From Labilithrix sp. (lineage in GTDB: Bacteria; Myxococcota_A; Polyangia; Polyangiales; Polyangiaceae), in contig JAHBWF010000020.1 in assembly GCA_019637105.1 (NCBI GenBank), forward strand, positions 1 through 64,000: a DNA stretch of 64,000 nucleotides. The letters are read 5' to 3'. A program made the position numbers and the translations under genes. Under the pieces are notes generated by a model. That model was given only the letters and a program-made list of their open reading frames with translations. It made no database searches and was not told the DNA's origin. Below, piece after piece: positions 1 through 8,314 of this stretch (position 1 is the stretch's first letter; each line of letters starts with the position of its first letter).

Positions 1-745
1 TGGTCGCGACGATCGTCCTGCGTATTCTCGGCGGGGGCTCGGGCCGCCCCGCGTCCGACGGCGGCGGCGCCGGGTTAAGGAGGTCCTTGTAGGACTCGAC
101 GAGCGACATGTACGTCGGCACGAAGACGAAGCCGACGCCCGCGACGTTCTGCTTGATGTTGAAGTGGAGGTGCACGGTCGTCGGCGTGCCGCCGAACTGG
201 TTGGACACCTTGCCGAGCCGCTGGCCGCGCTTGACGTCGTCGCCCTCTTGGACGGCGACCTCGCTCATGTGGAGGTAGTCGAAGCGCGTGCCGTCGTCCG
301 CCGTGAGGTAGACCGAGTACGAGCCGACGTTGGTGATGCTGCCGTCGGCGGCGGCCACGACCCAGTGGACGTCCTTCTCGCAGGTCGCCGCGCGGATGTC
401 CTGGCCCTGGTGCCCCGTGCCGGAGGGGCAGAGTGGCATGTCCCAGGAGCGGGACTCGCAGTAGTTGTCGCGCCAGGGGTAGGAGAAGTTCTCGACGTCG
501 CACTGGCTCGAGCCCTTCGGGCCGCTGTTGCCGCCGTGGCCCCAGACCTGGGAGTTCGCGTAGGCCGGGCCCGACTCCATCGGGAAGCGCATCGCGGGCG
601 CGTAGACGCGGTCGTCCTCGCGTCCGGTGCCCGAGGTGGGCGCGAGCGCGCCGGGCGGCTCGAACGCAAACGTCTCGGCGGCGGCGGAGCCGGCGAGCGT
701 GAGGCTCGTCGCCAGCACGAGGGCGGAGGCGATCCGGCGCGTCAT
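1..745 (-). CDS. M23 (LytM-type) metallopeptidase, 3' end beyond window
   Basis: Partial gene; 248 residues are visible and the C-terminus lies outside the window. The product starts with a Sec signal peptide (roughly residues 1-23, ending A-A-A-E). It carries the M23 zinc-peptidase signature: H112-x3-D116 (HQGQD), a histidine at 159 (YLHM) and the H192-L-H194 pair. M23 enzymes cleave peptidoglycan cross-bridges in the periplasm, or act as non-catalytic LytM regulators; here all usual zinc and catalytic histidines are present, so activity is plausible. A proline-rich stretch begins near residue 225. The start ATG (743-745) overlaps the TGA of the upstream lipoprotein gene as ATGA, so the two are very likely translationally coupled. 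The family is clear; the precise substrate is not. Confidence 0.85.
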   Translation of the reverse strand, partial: MTRRIASALVLATSLTLAGSAAAETFAFEPPGALAPTSGTGREDDRVYAPAMRFPMESGPAYANSQVWGHGGNSGPKGSSQCDVENFSYPWRDNYCESRSWDMPLCPSGTGHQGQDIRAATCEKDVHWVVAAADGSITNVGSYSVYLTADDGTRFDYLHMSEVAVQEGDDVKRGQRLGKVSNQFGGTPTTVHLHFNIKQNVAGVGFVFVPTYMSLVESYKDLLNPAPPPSDAGRPEPPPRIRRTIVAT

Positions 746-1350
746 CGGGACGCTCCGCCGGCGAAGGCGAGGTGCTCGACGACGTCGAGGGCGAACGTCT
801 CCTCGGCGCAGCGCGCGTCGGTCGGGTCGGCGCACTCGATGTCGACGGAGTACGCGACGCCGTTCTCGAGCCACGACGTCGTGCGGATGCTCTCGTTGAG
901 CGAGACGAAGCCGCGCTGCCCGCGGAGGTGGCGATCGCCCGCGATCGGCGGGACGTCGTCGTAGCGGCGCGCGGCGCGCGTCCCCTGGATGGCGATCGTC
1001 GCGCCGGCCACGCGCCCGGTGAGCGCGTAGAACTCGGCGCCGACGACGAAGGTCGGCCGCTCGAACGTCACGCTCGTCGGCGCGAGGACCGGGACCGGAG
1101 AGCGGCTGGCGAGCTCCTTCGCGCGCGTCGGGTCGCCGAGCGCCGCGAACGCGCGCGCGTCGACCTTGGCGGCCGGCCACGTCACCTTCGGCGTGACGAC
1201 GTTGGTTTCGGCGGACGTCGCGACGGTCCGATCCGGCGTGCTCGACTCGCACGCCGCCGACAAGACCAACACGGGCAACAGGACAAGGGACCCCGATCTC
1301 ACGCCCGTCTTGTGACCTCGTTCGTCCGGTTCAGGCAAGTCTCCGTCCAC
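742..1350 (-). CDS. Hypothetical lipoprotein, coupled to the M23 peptidase
   Basis: About 202 residues if the GTG at 1350 is used. The hydrophobic segment LVLLPVLVLSAAC followed by an S/T-rich stretch is a lipoprotein signal with Cys as the lipidation site. An internal GTG at 1302 would give a more standard short signal peptide (about 15 residues before Cys). The 1350 GTG has an AAGGAG-like sequence only two bases upstream, which is too close to be ideal, so the start is uncertain. The rest shows no family I recognise; the C-terminal part has two cysteines (ECADPTDARCAEE) that could form a disulfide. The four-base overlap with the M23 gene suggests a cell-envelope role, possibly as a partner of that peptidase, but this is inference from position only. 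Confidence 0.65.
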   Translation of the reverse strand: MDGDLPEPDERGHKTGVRSGSLVLLPVLVLSAACESSTPDRTVATSAETNVVTPKVTWPAAKVDARAFAALGDPTRAKELASRSPVPVLAPTSVTFERPTFVVGAEFYALTGRVAGATIAIQGTRAARRYDDVPPIAGDRHLRGQRGFVSLNESIRTTSWLENGVAYSVDIECADPTDARCAEETFALDVVEHLAFAGGASR

Positions 1351-1449
1351 GTCTCCTTCGGCGAGCGGGTACTTTGGGGAGAGAATGTAGGCGCGTCGAG
1401 CGGTGTGTGCGATGCGCGTTCGCGCGCGGCGCCCGGATCTCCGCGCGGC

Positions 1450-2976
1450 TCAGGAGACGACGAAGCGGACGGCGGCGCCGATCGGCCGCGCGAAGAGCCG
1501 ATCGAGCGACGAGGAGCGGACGACGGCCACCACCGGGTAGCCGCCCGTCGTGGGGTGGTCGGGGCCGAGCACGATGAGCCCGGACGGCGTCAGCTCGATC
1601 GCGCCGAGCACCATCGGCGTGGAGCGCCGCGCGTGGGACGCGAGGTCCGTCGCGCCCGGCGCGAGCCCGTCGAGGCGGGTGCCCGTGCGATCCGACGCGG
1701 CGGAGACGCGGAGGACCTGCTCCGAGAGGGCGTCGAGCGGGAGGGCGGAGGCGTCGGGGCCGGGCACGAGCGCGATCGGTCGGTCCTCGTCGCGCGGGTC
1801 GGCCGAGGCGGTCGACTCGGCCGGGACCGAGCCGCCGGTCGGGCCCTGCGGCGGCCGAGGCGCGCGCCCGAGCGCCGCGAGCCGATCGCCGCGGCGGAGG
1901 AGGCCGCCGATCCCTGCGACCAGGAGCGCGCCGCGTCCGCCGAGGATCTCCGGCGCGTCGACGCCGCCGGCGAGCGCGAGGTAGCGGGCCCGCGCGCGCC
2001 CGTCGGTCGACACGACGTGGCGTCCTCCCTCGGGGAGCGTGACGGCGCCGGCGACGTCGTCGGCGATCGTGATCGGGCCGCCGCGCGCCGTGACCTCGAG
2101 CGAGCCCGACAGCTCGACCGCGCACGCCCCCGCCTCGTTGCCCGCGGCGCGGTTCGCGCGGTCGAAGAGGGCGCGGACGAGCGGTCCGCCGGGCGGCACG
2201 CCGTCGCGCATCCGCCCCGGCCTTCCGCCGTCGACGAGGATCGCGAAGCCGCCGGCGCGCGTGATCTCGAGGTGGGGACGCGGCGGTCGGCCGCTCGCCT
2301 CGCCCGGGACGAGCGCGGGGGCGCGCGCCGGCGCTTCGGGCGCGATCGCCGCCGGAGCCGGCGCGGGCGCGAACCGCACGACGTCTCCGATCGAGAAGAC
2401 GGCGCGCCCCTCGGGAGCCGCGGGGGAGCCCGCGCTGAACGGCGCGAAGTCGAGCGCGCGGCCCAAGAGGTGCCACCCGCCCGGCGAGGCGAACGGGTAG
2501 ATGCCCGTGTAGCCTGCGGCGATCGCGACGCTCCCCGCCGGCACGCGCGGTCGGGGCGCGCGGCGCGGCAGACGGAGCTCGGGCGGGAGCCCGCCGAGGT
2601 ACGCGAACCCGGGCATGAAGCCCAGCATCGCGACGCGGTATTCGGCGCCCGCGTGGAGGGCGACGACGTCGCTTCGGGACTTGCCGAGGGCGCGGGCGAC
2701 GTCGTCGAGGTCGTCGCCGTCGTAGACGACGCGGATCACGTGCGCTCGGCCCGGCTCGTCGCGCTCCGGGGCGCCTCGCGACGCGAGCGCCGCGGCCACG
2801 GCCGCGCGCGCCCCGCGATCGGCGCCTTCGGCGTCTTCGAAGACGACGCAGCCGACCTCTTCGGCGAGCACCACGTCGCGGACGCCGGGGACCGCCGCGA
2901 GCTCGGCGACGAGCCGCCGTCGGGCGGCGCCCGCGGGGACGTCGAAGCGTACGGCCCTGTCGCCGAACGGCGTCAC
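1450..2976 (-). CDS. pxpBC: 5-oxoprolinase, fused subunits PxpB-PxpC (KipI-KipA type)
   Basis: The 508-residue product joins two subunits that are separate proteins in many bacteria. Residues 1 to about 200 match the PxpB/KipI allophanate-hydrolase-subunit-1 fold, with the typical GFMPGFAYLGGLP and a following TGIYPFASPGGW segment. Residues from about 245 to the end match PxpC/KipA (subunit 2), with GRPGRMRDGVPPGG near the start and GPDHPTTGGYP near the end. Together with PxpA they hydrolyse 5-oxoproline (pyroglutamate) to glutamate using ATP. The GTG start (2974-2976) overlaps the pxpA stop as GTGA, a tight coupling that sets the start. The linker between halves is Pro/Ala-rich (about residues 205-245). 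The frame stays open far upstream on this strand, but that is antisense noise and not part of the protein. Confidence 0.9.
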   Translation of the reverse strand: MTPFGDRAVRFDVPAGAARRRLVAELAAVPGVRDVVLAEEVGCVVFEDAEGADRGARAAVAAALASRGAPERDEPGRAHVIRVVYDGDDLDDVARALGKSRSDVVALHAGAEYRVAMLGFMPGFAYLGGLPPELRLPRRAPRPRVPAGSVAIAAGYTGIYPFASPGGWHLLGRALDFAPFSAGSPAAPEGRAVFSIGDVVRFAPAPAPAAIAPEAPARAPALVPGEASGRPPRPHLEITRAGGFAILVDGGRPGRMRDGVPPGGPLVRALFDRANRAAGNEAGACAVELSGSLEVTARGGPITIADDVAGAVTLPEGGRHVVSTDGRARARYLALAGGVDAPEILGGRGALLVAGIGGLLRRGDRLAALGRAPRPPQGPTGGSVPAESTASADPRDEDRPIALVPGPDASALPLDALSEQVLRVSAASDRTGTRLDGLAPGATDLASHARRSTPMVLGAIELTPSGLIVLGPDHPTTGGYPVVAVVRSSSLDRLFARPIGAAVRFVVS

Positions 2977-3707
2977 GCGTCGAGCGCCCGGCGGACCGCG
3001 CGCGCGATGTCGAGCGCGGCGGGGGTGTCGGCGTGGACGCACAGCGTCTCGGCCGCCTCGCTCGCGCGGAGCGCGCGAACGCGCTCCGCGGCGGCCGCCG
3101 GATCGTCGAGGACGGCGCCCGGCTCGCCGCGCGGGACGAGCGTCCCGTCGGGGCGGACGCCCCGGTCGGCGAACGCCTCGCGCAGGTACGAGTGCCCGGC
3201 CTCCGCCGCGGCGCGCTCGAGCGCGCCCCCCGCGAGCCCGACGACGGCGACCGTCCCGAGCGCGCGTCCGATCCCCGCCACGCACGCCCGCGCGATCTCC
3301 GCGTCGGCGTGGGCCGCGTGGTAGAGCGCGCCGTGCGGCTTGGCCGAGGTCACGGCGGCGCCGCGCGCCTCGGCGACGGCGCGGAGCCGCGCGCATTGCG
3401 CCTCGATCTGCGCCGCGAGCCGGGCCGGCTCTACCGTGAGCGCGCGGCGGCCGAACCCTTCGCGATCGACGTACGAGGGGTGGGCGCCGACCGCCGTCCC
3501 GCTCCGGCGGCAGGCCTCGACGACGCGGCTCATCGACGCGTCGTCCCCCGCGTGGCCGCCGCACGCGACGTGGACGAGATCGGCCAGCGCGTAGAGCTCC
3601 TCCGGCTCGCCCTCGTGCTCGCCGCCGTCGAGGTTGAGCAGGATCGGGCGCCCTCGTGCCCGAGAGCCGGCCGGCGGTCGTGGTCGTGGAGGAGTGACGG
3701 TGCCCAC
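2973..3707 (-). CDS. pxpA: 5-oxoprolinase subunit A (LamB/YcsF family)
   Basis: The 244-residue protein has the LamB/YcsF hallmarks: VACGGHAGD, GAHPSYVDREGFGR, KPHGALY, EAFADRG and a C-terminal VHADT. PxpA is the polysaccharide-deacetylase-like component of the three-part ATP-dependent 5-oxoprolinase. Its stop overlaps the GTG of the fused pxpBC, so subunits are made in one operon. Compared with the usual N-terminal DLNADLGE, this protein reads LLNLDGGE, losing the first Asp of that motif. The assigned start is GTG at 3707 with GGAGG about 15 nt upstream; a start a few codons downstream is possible because the first 20 residues are Pro/Arg-rich and not family-like. Confidence 0.88.
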   Translation of the reverse strand: MGTVTPPRPRPPAGSRARGRPILLNLDGGEHEGEPEELYALADLVHVACGGHAGDDASMSRVVEACRRSGTAVGAHPSYVDREGFGRRALTVEPARLAAQIEAQCARLRAVAEARGAAVTSAKPHGALYHAAHADAEIARACVAGIGRALGTVAVVGLAGGALERAAAEAGHSYLREAFADRGVRPDGTLVPRGEPGAVLDDPAAAAERVRALRASEAAETLCVHADTPAALDIARAVRRALDA

Positions 3708-3784
3708 GCCTCGAATTTACATCCTCCGGCGGGCGTCGCACCGAGGTCGATGTCGCTCGAAAATGACCGTAAAAATCGAGCTCC

Positions 3785-3813
3785 TTAACCCTTCCTGGCG
3801 GCTCTGTTAGCCT
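3785..3813 (+). promoter_or_regulatory. Candidate sigma-70-like promoter, short leader
   Basis: TTAACC (3785-3790), a 17-bp spacer and TAGCCT (3808-3813) precede the flavoenzyme start at 3823 by only 15 nt from the first T of the -10 box. An unusually A-rich stretch (3758-3776) lies just upstream and could act as an UP element. Spacing is ideal; the -35 matches 4 of 6 bases. Predicted from sequence only. Confidence 0.45.
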
Positions 3814-3822
3814 CGCGGTCAA

Positions 3823-5502
3823 ATGGCACGTGTTCGCAGTTTCTGGGCTTGGGGCTACGAGGACAGGTTCCCGGACACGGATGCCCGAAAGGCGCTCGCC
3901 GGGCGCATCGGCGCCGTCTTCGGCGGCGAGCCTGCGCTCCGCGCGCTCCCGTCGCTCGACGCGCTGAAGCTCTCCCCGCCGCGTTACTCCCCGCCGGTCG
4001 AGCTGCGCGGCTTCGGGACGACGGACGCCCGCGAGCGCGCGACGCACACGTACGGCCGCGGGTACCGCGATCTCGTCCGCGGCTTCGCCGGCGACTTCGC
4101 CGCGGCGCCGGACTGGGTCTTTTACCCGACCGACGAGGCCGAGCTCGTCCTCCTCTACCGCTTCTGCGAGGCCGAGGGGATCGCGCTCGTGCCGTACGGC
4201 GGCGGGACGAACGTGGTCGGGGGGGTCGAGCATCGGCCCGGGGGCCGCCACCGCGGCACGGCGTGCGTCGACCTCTCGCGGATGGACAAGGTCCTCGAGA
4301 TCGACACCGCGTCGCGCGCGGCGCGCATCCAGGCCGGCGCGAGCGGCCCGAGGATCTCGCAGCAGCTCGCGACGCAGGGCCTCTCGCTCCGGCACTACCC
4401 GCAGAGCTTCGAGCTCTCGACGCTCGGCGGCTGGATCGCGACGCGCGCCGGCGGTCACTACGCGACGCTCTACACGCACATCGACGACCTGGTGCAGTCG
4501 CTGCGCGTCGTCACCCCGGCGGGCGTCGTCGAGACCCGGCGCCTCCCCGCGTCGGGCGCGGGCCCGGCGCCCGAGCGCCTCTTCCTCGGCTCCGAGGGCG
4601 TCTTCGGGATCGTGACCGAGGCGTGGATGCGCGTTCAGCCGCGTCCGCGCTGGCGCGCGTCGGCGAGCGTGCGCTTCTCGCGCTTCGCCGAGGGGGTGAT
4701 CGCGACGCGCGCGCTCTCGCAGTCGGGCCTCTTCCCGTCGAACTGCCGCCTCCTCGACGAGAAGGAGGCCATGCTCCACCGCGTCGCCGCCGACGGCCGC
4801 TCGGTCCTGCTCCTCGCGTTCGAGTCGGCCGATCACCCGCTCGAGCCGTGGATGGAGCGCGCGCTGTCGATCGCGACCGACCTCGGCGGGACCTGCGAGG
4901 AGGAGCCGATGTACTCGACGGACGTCGTCTACTCGATGCGCCCCCACGCGCTGTCGTCGCAGCCGCCGCCGTCGGTCCCGCCGGCGAGCGAGCTGCCGGA
5001 CATCACGCACGACGCCGTCGACGCCTCCACCTGGAAGCGCTCCTTCTTCGACGCGCCGTACCTCCAGAGCGCGCTCGTGAGCCTCGGCGTCGTCTGCGAC
5101 ACCTTCGAGACCGCGTGCACCTGGGAGCGCTTCCCCGAGCTCCACGCGGCCGTCACGAAGGCCGTCGAGGGCGCGATGAAGGAGGTCTGCGGCGGCGGGA
5201 TCGTGACGTGCCGCTTCACCCACGTCTATCCGGACGGGCCGGCGCCCTACTACACCTTCATCGCCCCGGGCCGCGTCGGCGCCGAGATCGAGCAGTGGAC
5301 CGCCATCAAGACCGCGGCGATGGACACCATCCTCGCGCACGGCGGCACCGTCACGCATCACCACGCGGTCGGTCGCGTGCACCGTCCCTGGTACGAGCGG
5401 GAGCGGCCCGCGCTGTTCGAGGCCGCGCTCGTCGCGACGAAGGAGCGCCTCGATCCGCAGGGCATCATGAACCCTGGCTGCCTGCTCCCGCCCCGCCCTT
5501 GA
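3823..5502 (+). CDS. agpS: FAD-linked oxidase, alkylglycerone-phosphate synthase-like
   Basis: 559 residues. The N-terminal half is a PCMH-type FAD domain (VPYGGGTNVVGG near residue 125), followed by the segment YPQSFELSTLGGWIATRAGGHYATLYTHIDD, which is typical of alkyl-dihydroxyacetonephosphate synthases. The C-terminal half has the His cluster H512-H514 (HHHAVGR), a CRFTHVYPDG segment, and ends DPQGIMNPG. AGPS exchanges the acyl chain of acyl-DHAP for a fatty alcohol, making the ether bond of ether lipids; such lipids have developmental roles in myxobacteria. The close relative group of FAD/FMN dehydrogenases (glycolate- or lactate-type) is the main alternative, but the His cluster favours AGPS. 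The gene is monocistronic, with a probable shared terminator downstream, and has no signal peptide. Confidence 0.78.
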   Translation: MARVRSFWAWGYEDRFPDTDARKALAGRIGAVFGGEPALRALPSLDALKLSPPRYSPPVELRGFGTTDARERATHTYGRGYRDLVRGFAGDFAAAPDWVFYPTDEAELVLLYRFCEAEGIALVPYGGGTNVVGGVEHRPGGRHRGTACVDLSRMDKVLEIDTASRAARIQAGASGPRISQQLATQGLSLRHYPQSFELSTLGGWIATRAGGHYATLYTHIDDLVQSLRVVTPAGVVETRRLPASGAGPAPERLFLGSEGVFGIVTEAWMRVQPRPRWRASASVRFSRFAEGVIATRALSQSGLFPSNCRLLDEKEAMLHRVAADGRSVLLLAFESADHPLEPWMERALSIATDLGGTCEEEPMYSTDVVYSMRPHALSSQPPPSVPPASELPDITHDAVDASTWKRSFFDAPYLQSALVSLGVVCDTFETACTWERFPELHAAVTKAVEGAMKEVCGGGIVTCRFTHVYPDGPAPYYTFIAPGRVGAEIEQWTAIKTAAMDTILAHGGTVTHHHAVGRVHRPWYERERPALFEAALVATKERLDPQGIMNPGCLLPPRP

Positions 5503-5546
5503 CCCCGCGCCCGCCGGCGCCGGCGCGATCGCGCGCGCCGAAACGC

Positions 5547-5577
5547 GAAGAGGCCGCGGTGGGCCCGCGACCTCTTC
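5547..5577. terminator. Bidirectional hairpin terminator
   Basis: Inverted repeat with arms GAAGAGG/CCTCTTC, then one mismatch, then CGCGG/CCGCG around a five-base loop. It sits between two convergent genes, ending 40 bases before the stop of the minus-strand beta-propeller gene and starting 45 bases after the plus-strand stop. There is no strong U-tract, as is common at this GC content. Confidence 0.65.
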
Positions 5578-5617
5578 GTTCAAGTCAAGGAAAGCCGAGA
5601 GAGGAGGAGAGACTCTC

Positions 5618-8110
5618 TCAGTAACAGGCGGACGGGCCGTAGCCCTCGTTCGCCTGCGGCGTCGGGAGCGCGAGCTGCGAGCCGGCCGCGGCGAGGTCGT
5701 TGGAGTCCTTCACGACGACGCCGCCGTAGGAGACGCTGTAGACGAAGTTCTCGAGGAAGACGCCGCGGCGCACCGACGGGCCGTAGTAGCCGCCGCAGTA
5801 GCCCTGCGGGTTCGACTGGACGAGGGCCGTGTGGTCGATGCTCCCGAGCTTGGCGAAGCCGGCGCCGAGGTCGACCTTGAAGAGCTCGAGCGAGCTCCGC
5901 ATGCCGTCCGGGCCGCCGCCGTACGAGTAGTACGGGAAGGCGAGGAGGTTCTTCTCGGCGAAGTAGGTGAACGCCTTGTGGTCGTACTGCGCCTCGCTCG
6001 AGCCGTACTCGTCGCCCGTGTACGTGAACTTGTGCTTCACGATCGGGTTGGTGCCGTCGGTGACGTCGAAGATCTGGAGCTGGAGGCCGCGCTGCCGGCC
6101 GCCGTCGTCGGCGTCGCGCCCGATGGTGAGCAGGTGGTTCTCGTCCAGCGGGTGCATGTACTCGCTGAAGCCCGGGATCTTGAGCGCGGCGAGGAGCGTC
6201 GGGCTCGTCGGCGTCGCGAGATCGACGACGAAGAGCGGGTCGACCTGGCGGAAGGTGACGACGTAGCCGCGCTGGCCGACGAAGCGGACGCTGAAGATCT
6301 GCTCGTTCGGCGCGAGATCGGCGACCTCGCCCTGCTTCTCGAGCCACGGTCCGTTCTGCGCGAGCGTGAAGACGTGGTTCACGGTCGCCGGACGCGCGGG
6401 CGGCGGCGTCCCGTCCACCGGGGGCGAGAAGTCGGCCGAGACGTACTTGCCGTCGGTCGTGACGTAGGAGCGGTTCTCGGTCGTCGCGATGCGGAGGATG
6501 TCCTGGCGCTCGTCGAGCGAGAACTGGTTCTTCACGCTCCCGTCGACGGTGCCGGACGCCACGTAGTTGGGGAACTTGGCGTTCGTCTTGAACTCGAACT
6601 TGTGGACGTGCGTGCGGCTCGAGGCGTACGCGACGACGTTGGTCGGCGTGCTCGCGCCGTTCTTCGTGCGGACGTTCATGTCGAACGCGGGCGCGCCTTC
6701 CGGCGCCGGCGCCGGAGCCGGCACCGGCTCCCGCGCGTCCGGCGGGGGCGCGGTCGGGACCTCCCCGACGACGCCGCCGCCGCTGACCGAGCCGCCGCCG
6801 TCGTCGTTCCACGCGAAGGGCGGCTCGACCCACGCGTGGGCCGCGAGGTAGAGCGTGTCGGCGTTGCCGTAGACGGTGTCGGCGCGCCCGAGGATCGCCG
6901 TCTCCTGCGGCGGGGCCGCCGGGTCCGTCAGGTCGAGCGAGGCGACCTCGGTGAGGCCGCTCTCGGTCGAGCCCGCCGTCGGGACGTAGAAGTCCTCGCA
7001 CGCGACGGTCTGCGCGCTGACGGCGCTGCCGTTCTTCACGAACGTGTAGGGGAGCCAGTCGGAGAGCTGGCTCGCGCCGAGGATCGCCGCGTTCTCGGAG
7101 CGGAGCTGCTCGAGGGCCGCGATGGCCTCGGTCCCGGTCTTCGGGTACGGGCTCTCCGCCTTCGTGCCCGAGCCGTCGTCGAAGGCCGTCTGCGGGTAGA
7201 GCTCGTGGATGCCGTACTTGAGCGTGGGCCCGTACTGGTAGCCCTGGAACACGGTGCGGACGTGCGATCCGACGCGGCGCGAGTCGAGGTACGAGCCCTC
7301 GAAGTAGACCTCGCGCGTGACGGAGGGCGTGGTCCCGTCGAGCGTCATCACGGTGATCTTGGTGAGCGGGACGTACACCTCGCCGCTCTGCCCCGGCGCG
7401 CCCGGCACCTGATCGACGGCGGGGCGGGCGGCGCCGCCCCCGACGCCCCAGCCGTACTCGTTGTACTGCGTCTTGGGCGAGACCCCGGCCGCGGTGAAGA
7501 CCGCCGCGCCGTTGACGGTCGAGTAGACGACGACCTTGCCGTCGGCGACGAACATCTCGGTCGGCGTGCCTTCGACGTCGATGCTCGACATCTCCTTGAG
7601 GTCGTCCGCCGGCCAGGCGTTGACGACCTTGAACGAGCGCCCGTGGAGGACGTAGAGGTTCTTGCCGTCGTTCTTGACGATGTCGGCCTCGTCGACGCCC
7701 GCCACCTGCGTGTTCGTCTCCGAGTACGACGACGCGCTCTCGCCGCCCGTCGTTCCGCCGGAGCCGAGCGATCCGCTGTTGGGCGGAGCGGTCGGCGTGG
7801 CCGCGGCGTCACCGGCCTCGGCGAAGCCGCCGCTCCTGTTGCCGCCGACGTAGCCGCCGTAGGCGCACGAGTCGTCGCCGTACTTCGCCTGGCAGGCCTG
7901 GATGCTCCGGATCTGGAGGTCGATGCCCTTGTTGAGCTTGTAGAGCGCGTCGGCTTTCAGATCGCTCAGGAGGTCGCCGCAGTTCTTGGCGCGGTGGAGG
8001 CTCGCGCGCGACGTCCCCAGCGTCGGGCCCCCGCTCCCGGAGGAGCCACAACCCACCGCGGCGGCGGAGGCGAGCGCGGCGAGGACAACGAAGGCGGTCT
8101 TGGTGTGCAT
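5618..8110 (-). CDS. Secreted beta-propeller domain lipoprotein
   Basis: 830 residues from the ATG at 8110, which has AGGAGA nine bases upstream; a longer frame to 8155 lacks this support. The N-terminus is a lipoprotein signal ending AAAVGC. The body matches the 'secreted protein with C-terminal beta-propeller domain' family: TQVAGVDEADIVKNDGKNLYVLHG is its hallmark entry into the propeller, and later repeats (YVTTDGKYVSADF, GYVVTFRQVDPLFVVDL, NHLLTIGRD) look like blade strands. A Pro/Ala/Gly-rich linker (near residue 460) separates two propeller portions. The family is found in archaea and bacteria, with unknown ligand; it is presumed to sit on the cell surface or in the periplasm. Transcribed alone from a region with a plausible promoter. 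Confidence 0.85.
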   Translation of the reverse strand: MHTKTAFVVLAALASAAAVGCGSSGSGGPTLGTSRASLHRAKNCGDLLSDLKADALYKLNKGIDLQIRSIQACQAKYGDDSCAYGGYVGGNRSGGFAEAGDAAATPTAPPNSGSLGSGGTTGGESASSYSETNTQVAGVDEADIVKNDGKNLYVLHGRSFKVVNAWPADDLKEMSSIDVEGTPTEMFVADGKVVVYSTVNGAAVFTAAGVSPKTQYNEYGWGVGGGAARPAVDQVPGAPGQSGEVYVPLTKITVMTLDGTTPSVTREVYFEGSYLDSRRVGSHVRTVFQGYQYGPTLKYGIHELYPQTAFDDGSGTKAESPYPKTGTEAIAALEQLRSENAAILGASQLSDWLPYTFVKNGSAVSAQTVACEDFYVPTAGSTESGLTEVASLDLTDPAAPPQETAILGRADTVYGNADTLYLAAHAWVEPPFAWNDDGGGSVSGGGVVGEVPTAPPPDAREPVPAPAPAPEGAPAFDMNVRTKNGASTPTNVVAYASSRTHVHKFEFKTNAKFPNYVASGTVDGSVKNQFSLDERQDILRIATTENRSYVTTDGKYVSADFSPPVDGTPPPARPATVNHVFTLAQNGPWLEKQGEVADLAPNEQIFSVRFVGQRGYVVTFRQVDPLFVVDLATPTSPTLLAALKIPGFSEYMHPLDENHLLTIGRDADDGGRQRGLQLQIFDVTDGTNPIVKHKFTYTGDEYGSSEAQYDHKAFTYFAEKNLLAFPYYSYGGGPDGMRSSLELFKVDLGAGFAKLGSIDHTALVQSNPQGYCGGYYGPSVRRGVFLENFVYSVSYGGVVVKDSNDLAAAGSQLALPTPQANEGYGPSACY

Positions 8111-8167
8111 GGCAGTCGGTCTCCTGGGCTCGGCTCCGAGCAACAGGCGGTCCATTGGGCTCTAGCG

Positions 8168-8195
8168 GTATTAACTAATTGAAAATACATGGCAA
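8168..8195 (-). promoter_or_regulatory. Candidate promoter of the beta-propeller gene
   Basis: On the minus strand TTGCCA (8190-8195) is separated by 16 bp from TAATAC (8168-8173), inside one of the most AT-rich stretches of the window (8168-8190). It lies 58 bases upstream of the ATG at 8110. The -35 matches the consensus at 5 of 6 positions, the -10 weakly. Confidence 0.4.
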
Positions 8196-8236
8196 TGATG
8201 AAGCTCGAACGAGCTCTTGCCGGACACCGGGGTCAG

Positions 8237-8258
8237 TGTGTGCCACCTGTGGCACACA
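8237..8258. promoter_or_regulatory. Perfect 22-bp inverted repeat, candidate operator
   Basis: Two perfect 10-bp arms, TGTGTGCCAC and GTGGCACACA, separated by CT. It lies between the divergent beta-propeller gene (-) and acyltransferase gene (+), about 57 bp upstream of the latter's GTG and 42 bp from the proposed -35 box of the former. Arm length and spacing suit a dimeric helix-turn-helix repressor. No regulator gene is adjacent, so which protein binds is unknown. Confidence 0.5.
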
Positions 8259-8314
8259 TTGCCGGGCGGCCGACTTCCGCCGACGACGCGGGGCGGCGGT
8301 GCTAAGACCGCGTC

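Noticed and set aside
3754-3767. The 14-mer CGCTCGAAAATGAC, repeated at 15433-15446, as a shared regulatory site
   Set aside because: In a 64-kb window a few shared 14-mers are expected by chance; the two copies lie at different distances from genes.
1450-5583. A giant 1377-residue fusion protein on the minus strand containing PxpBC
   Set aside because: Only the last 508 residues have family sequence; the rest is antisense to the flavoenzyme and out of frame with pxpA.
8249-8264. Sigma-54 promoter (TGGCAC...TTGC)
   Set aside because: Only three bases separate the two elements; five are needed.
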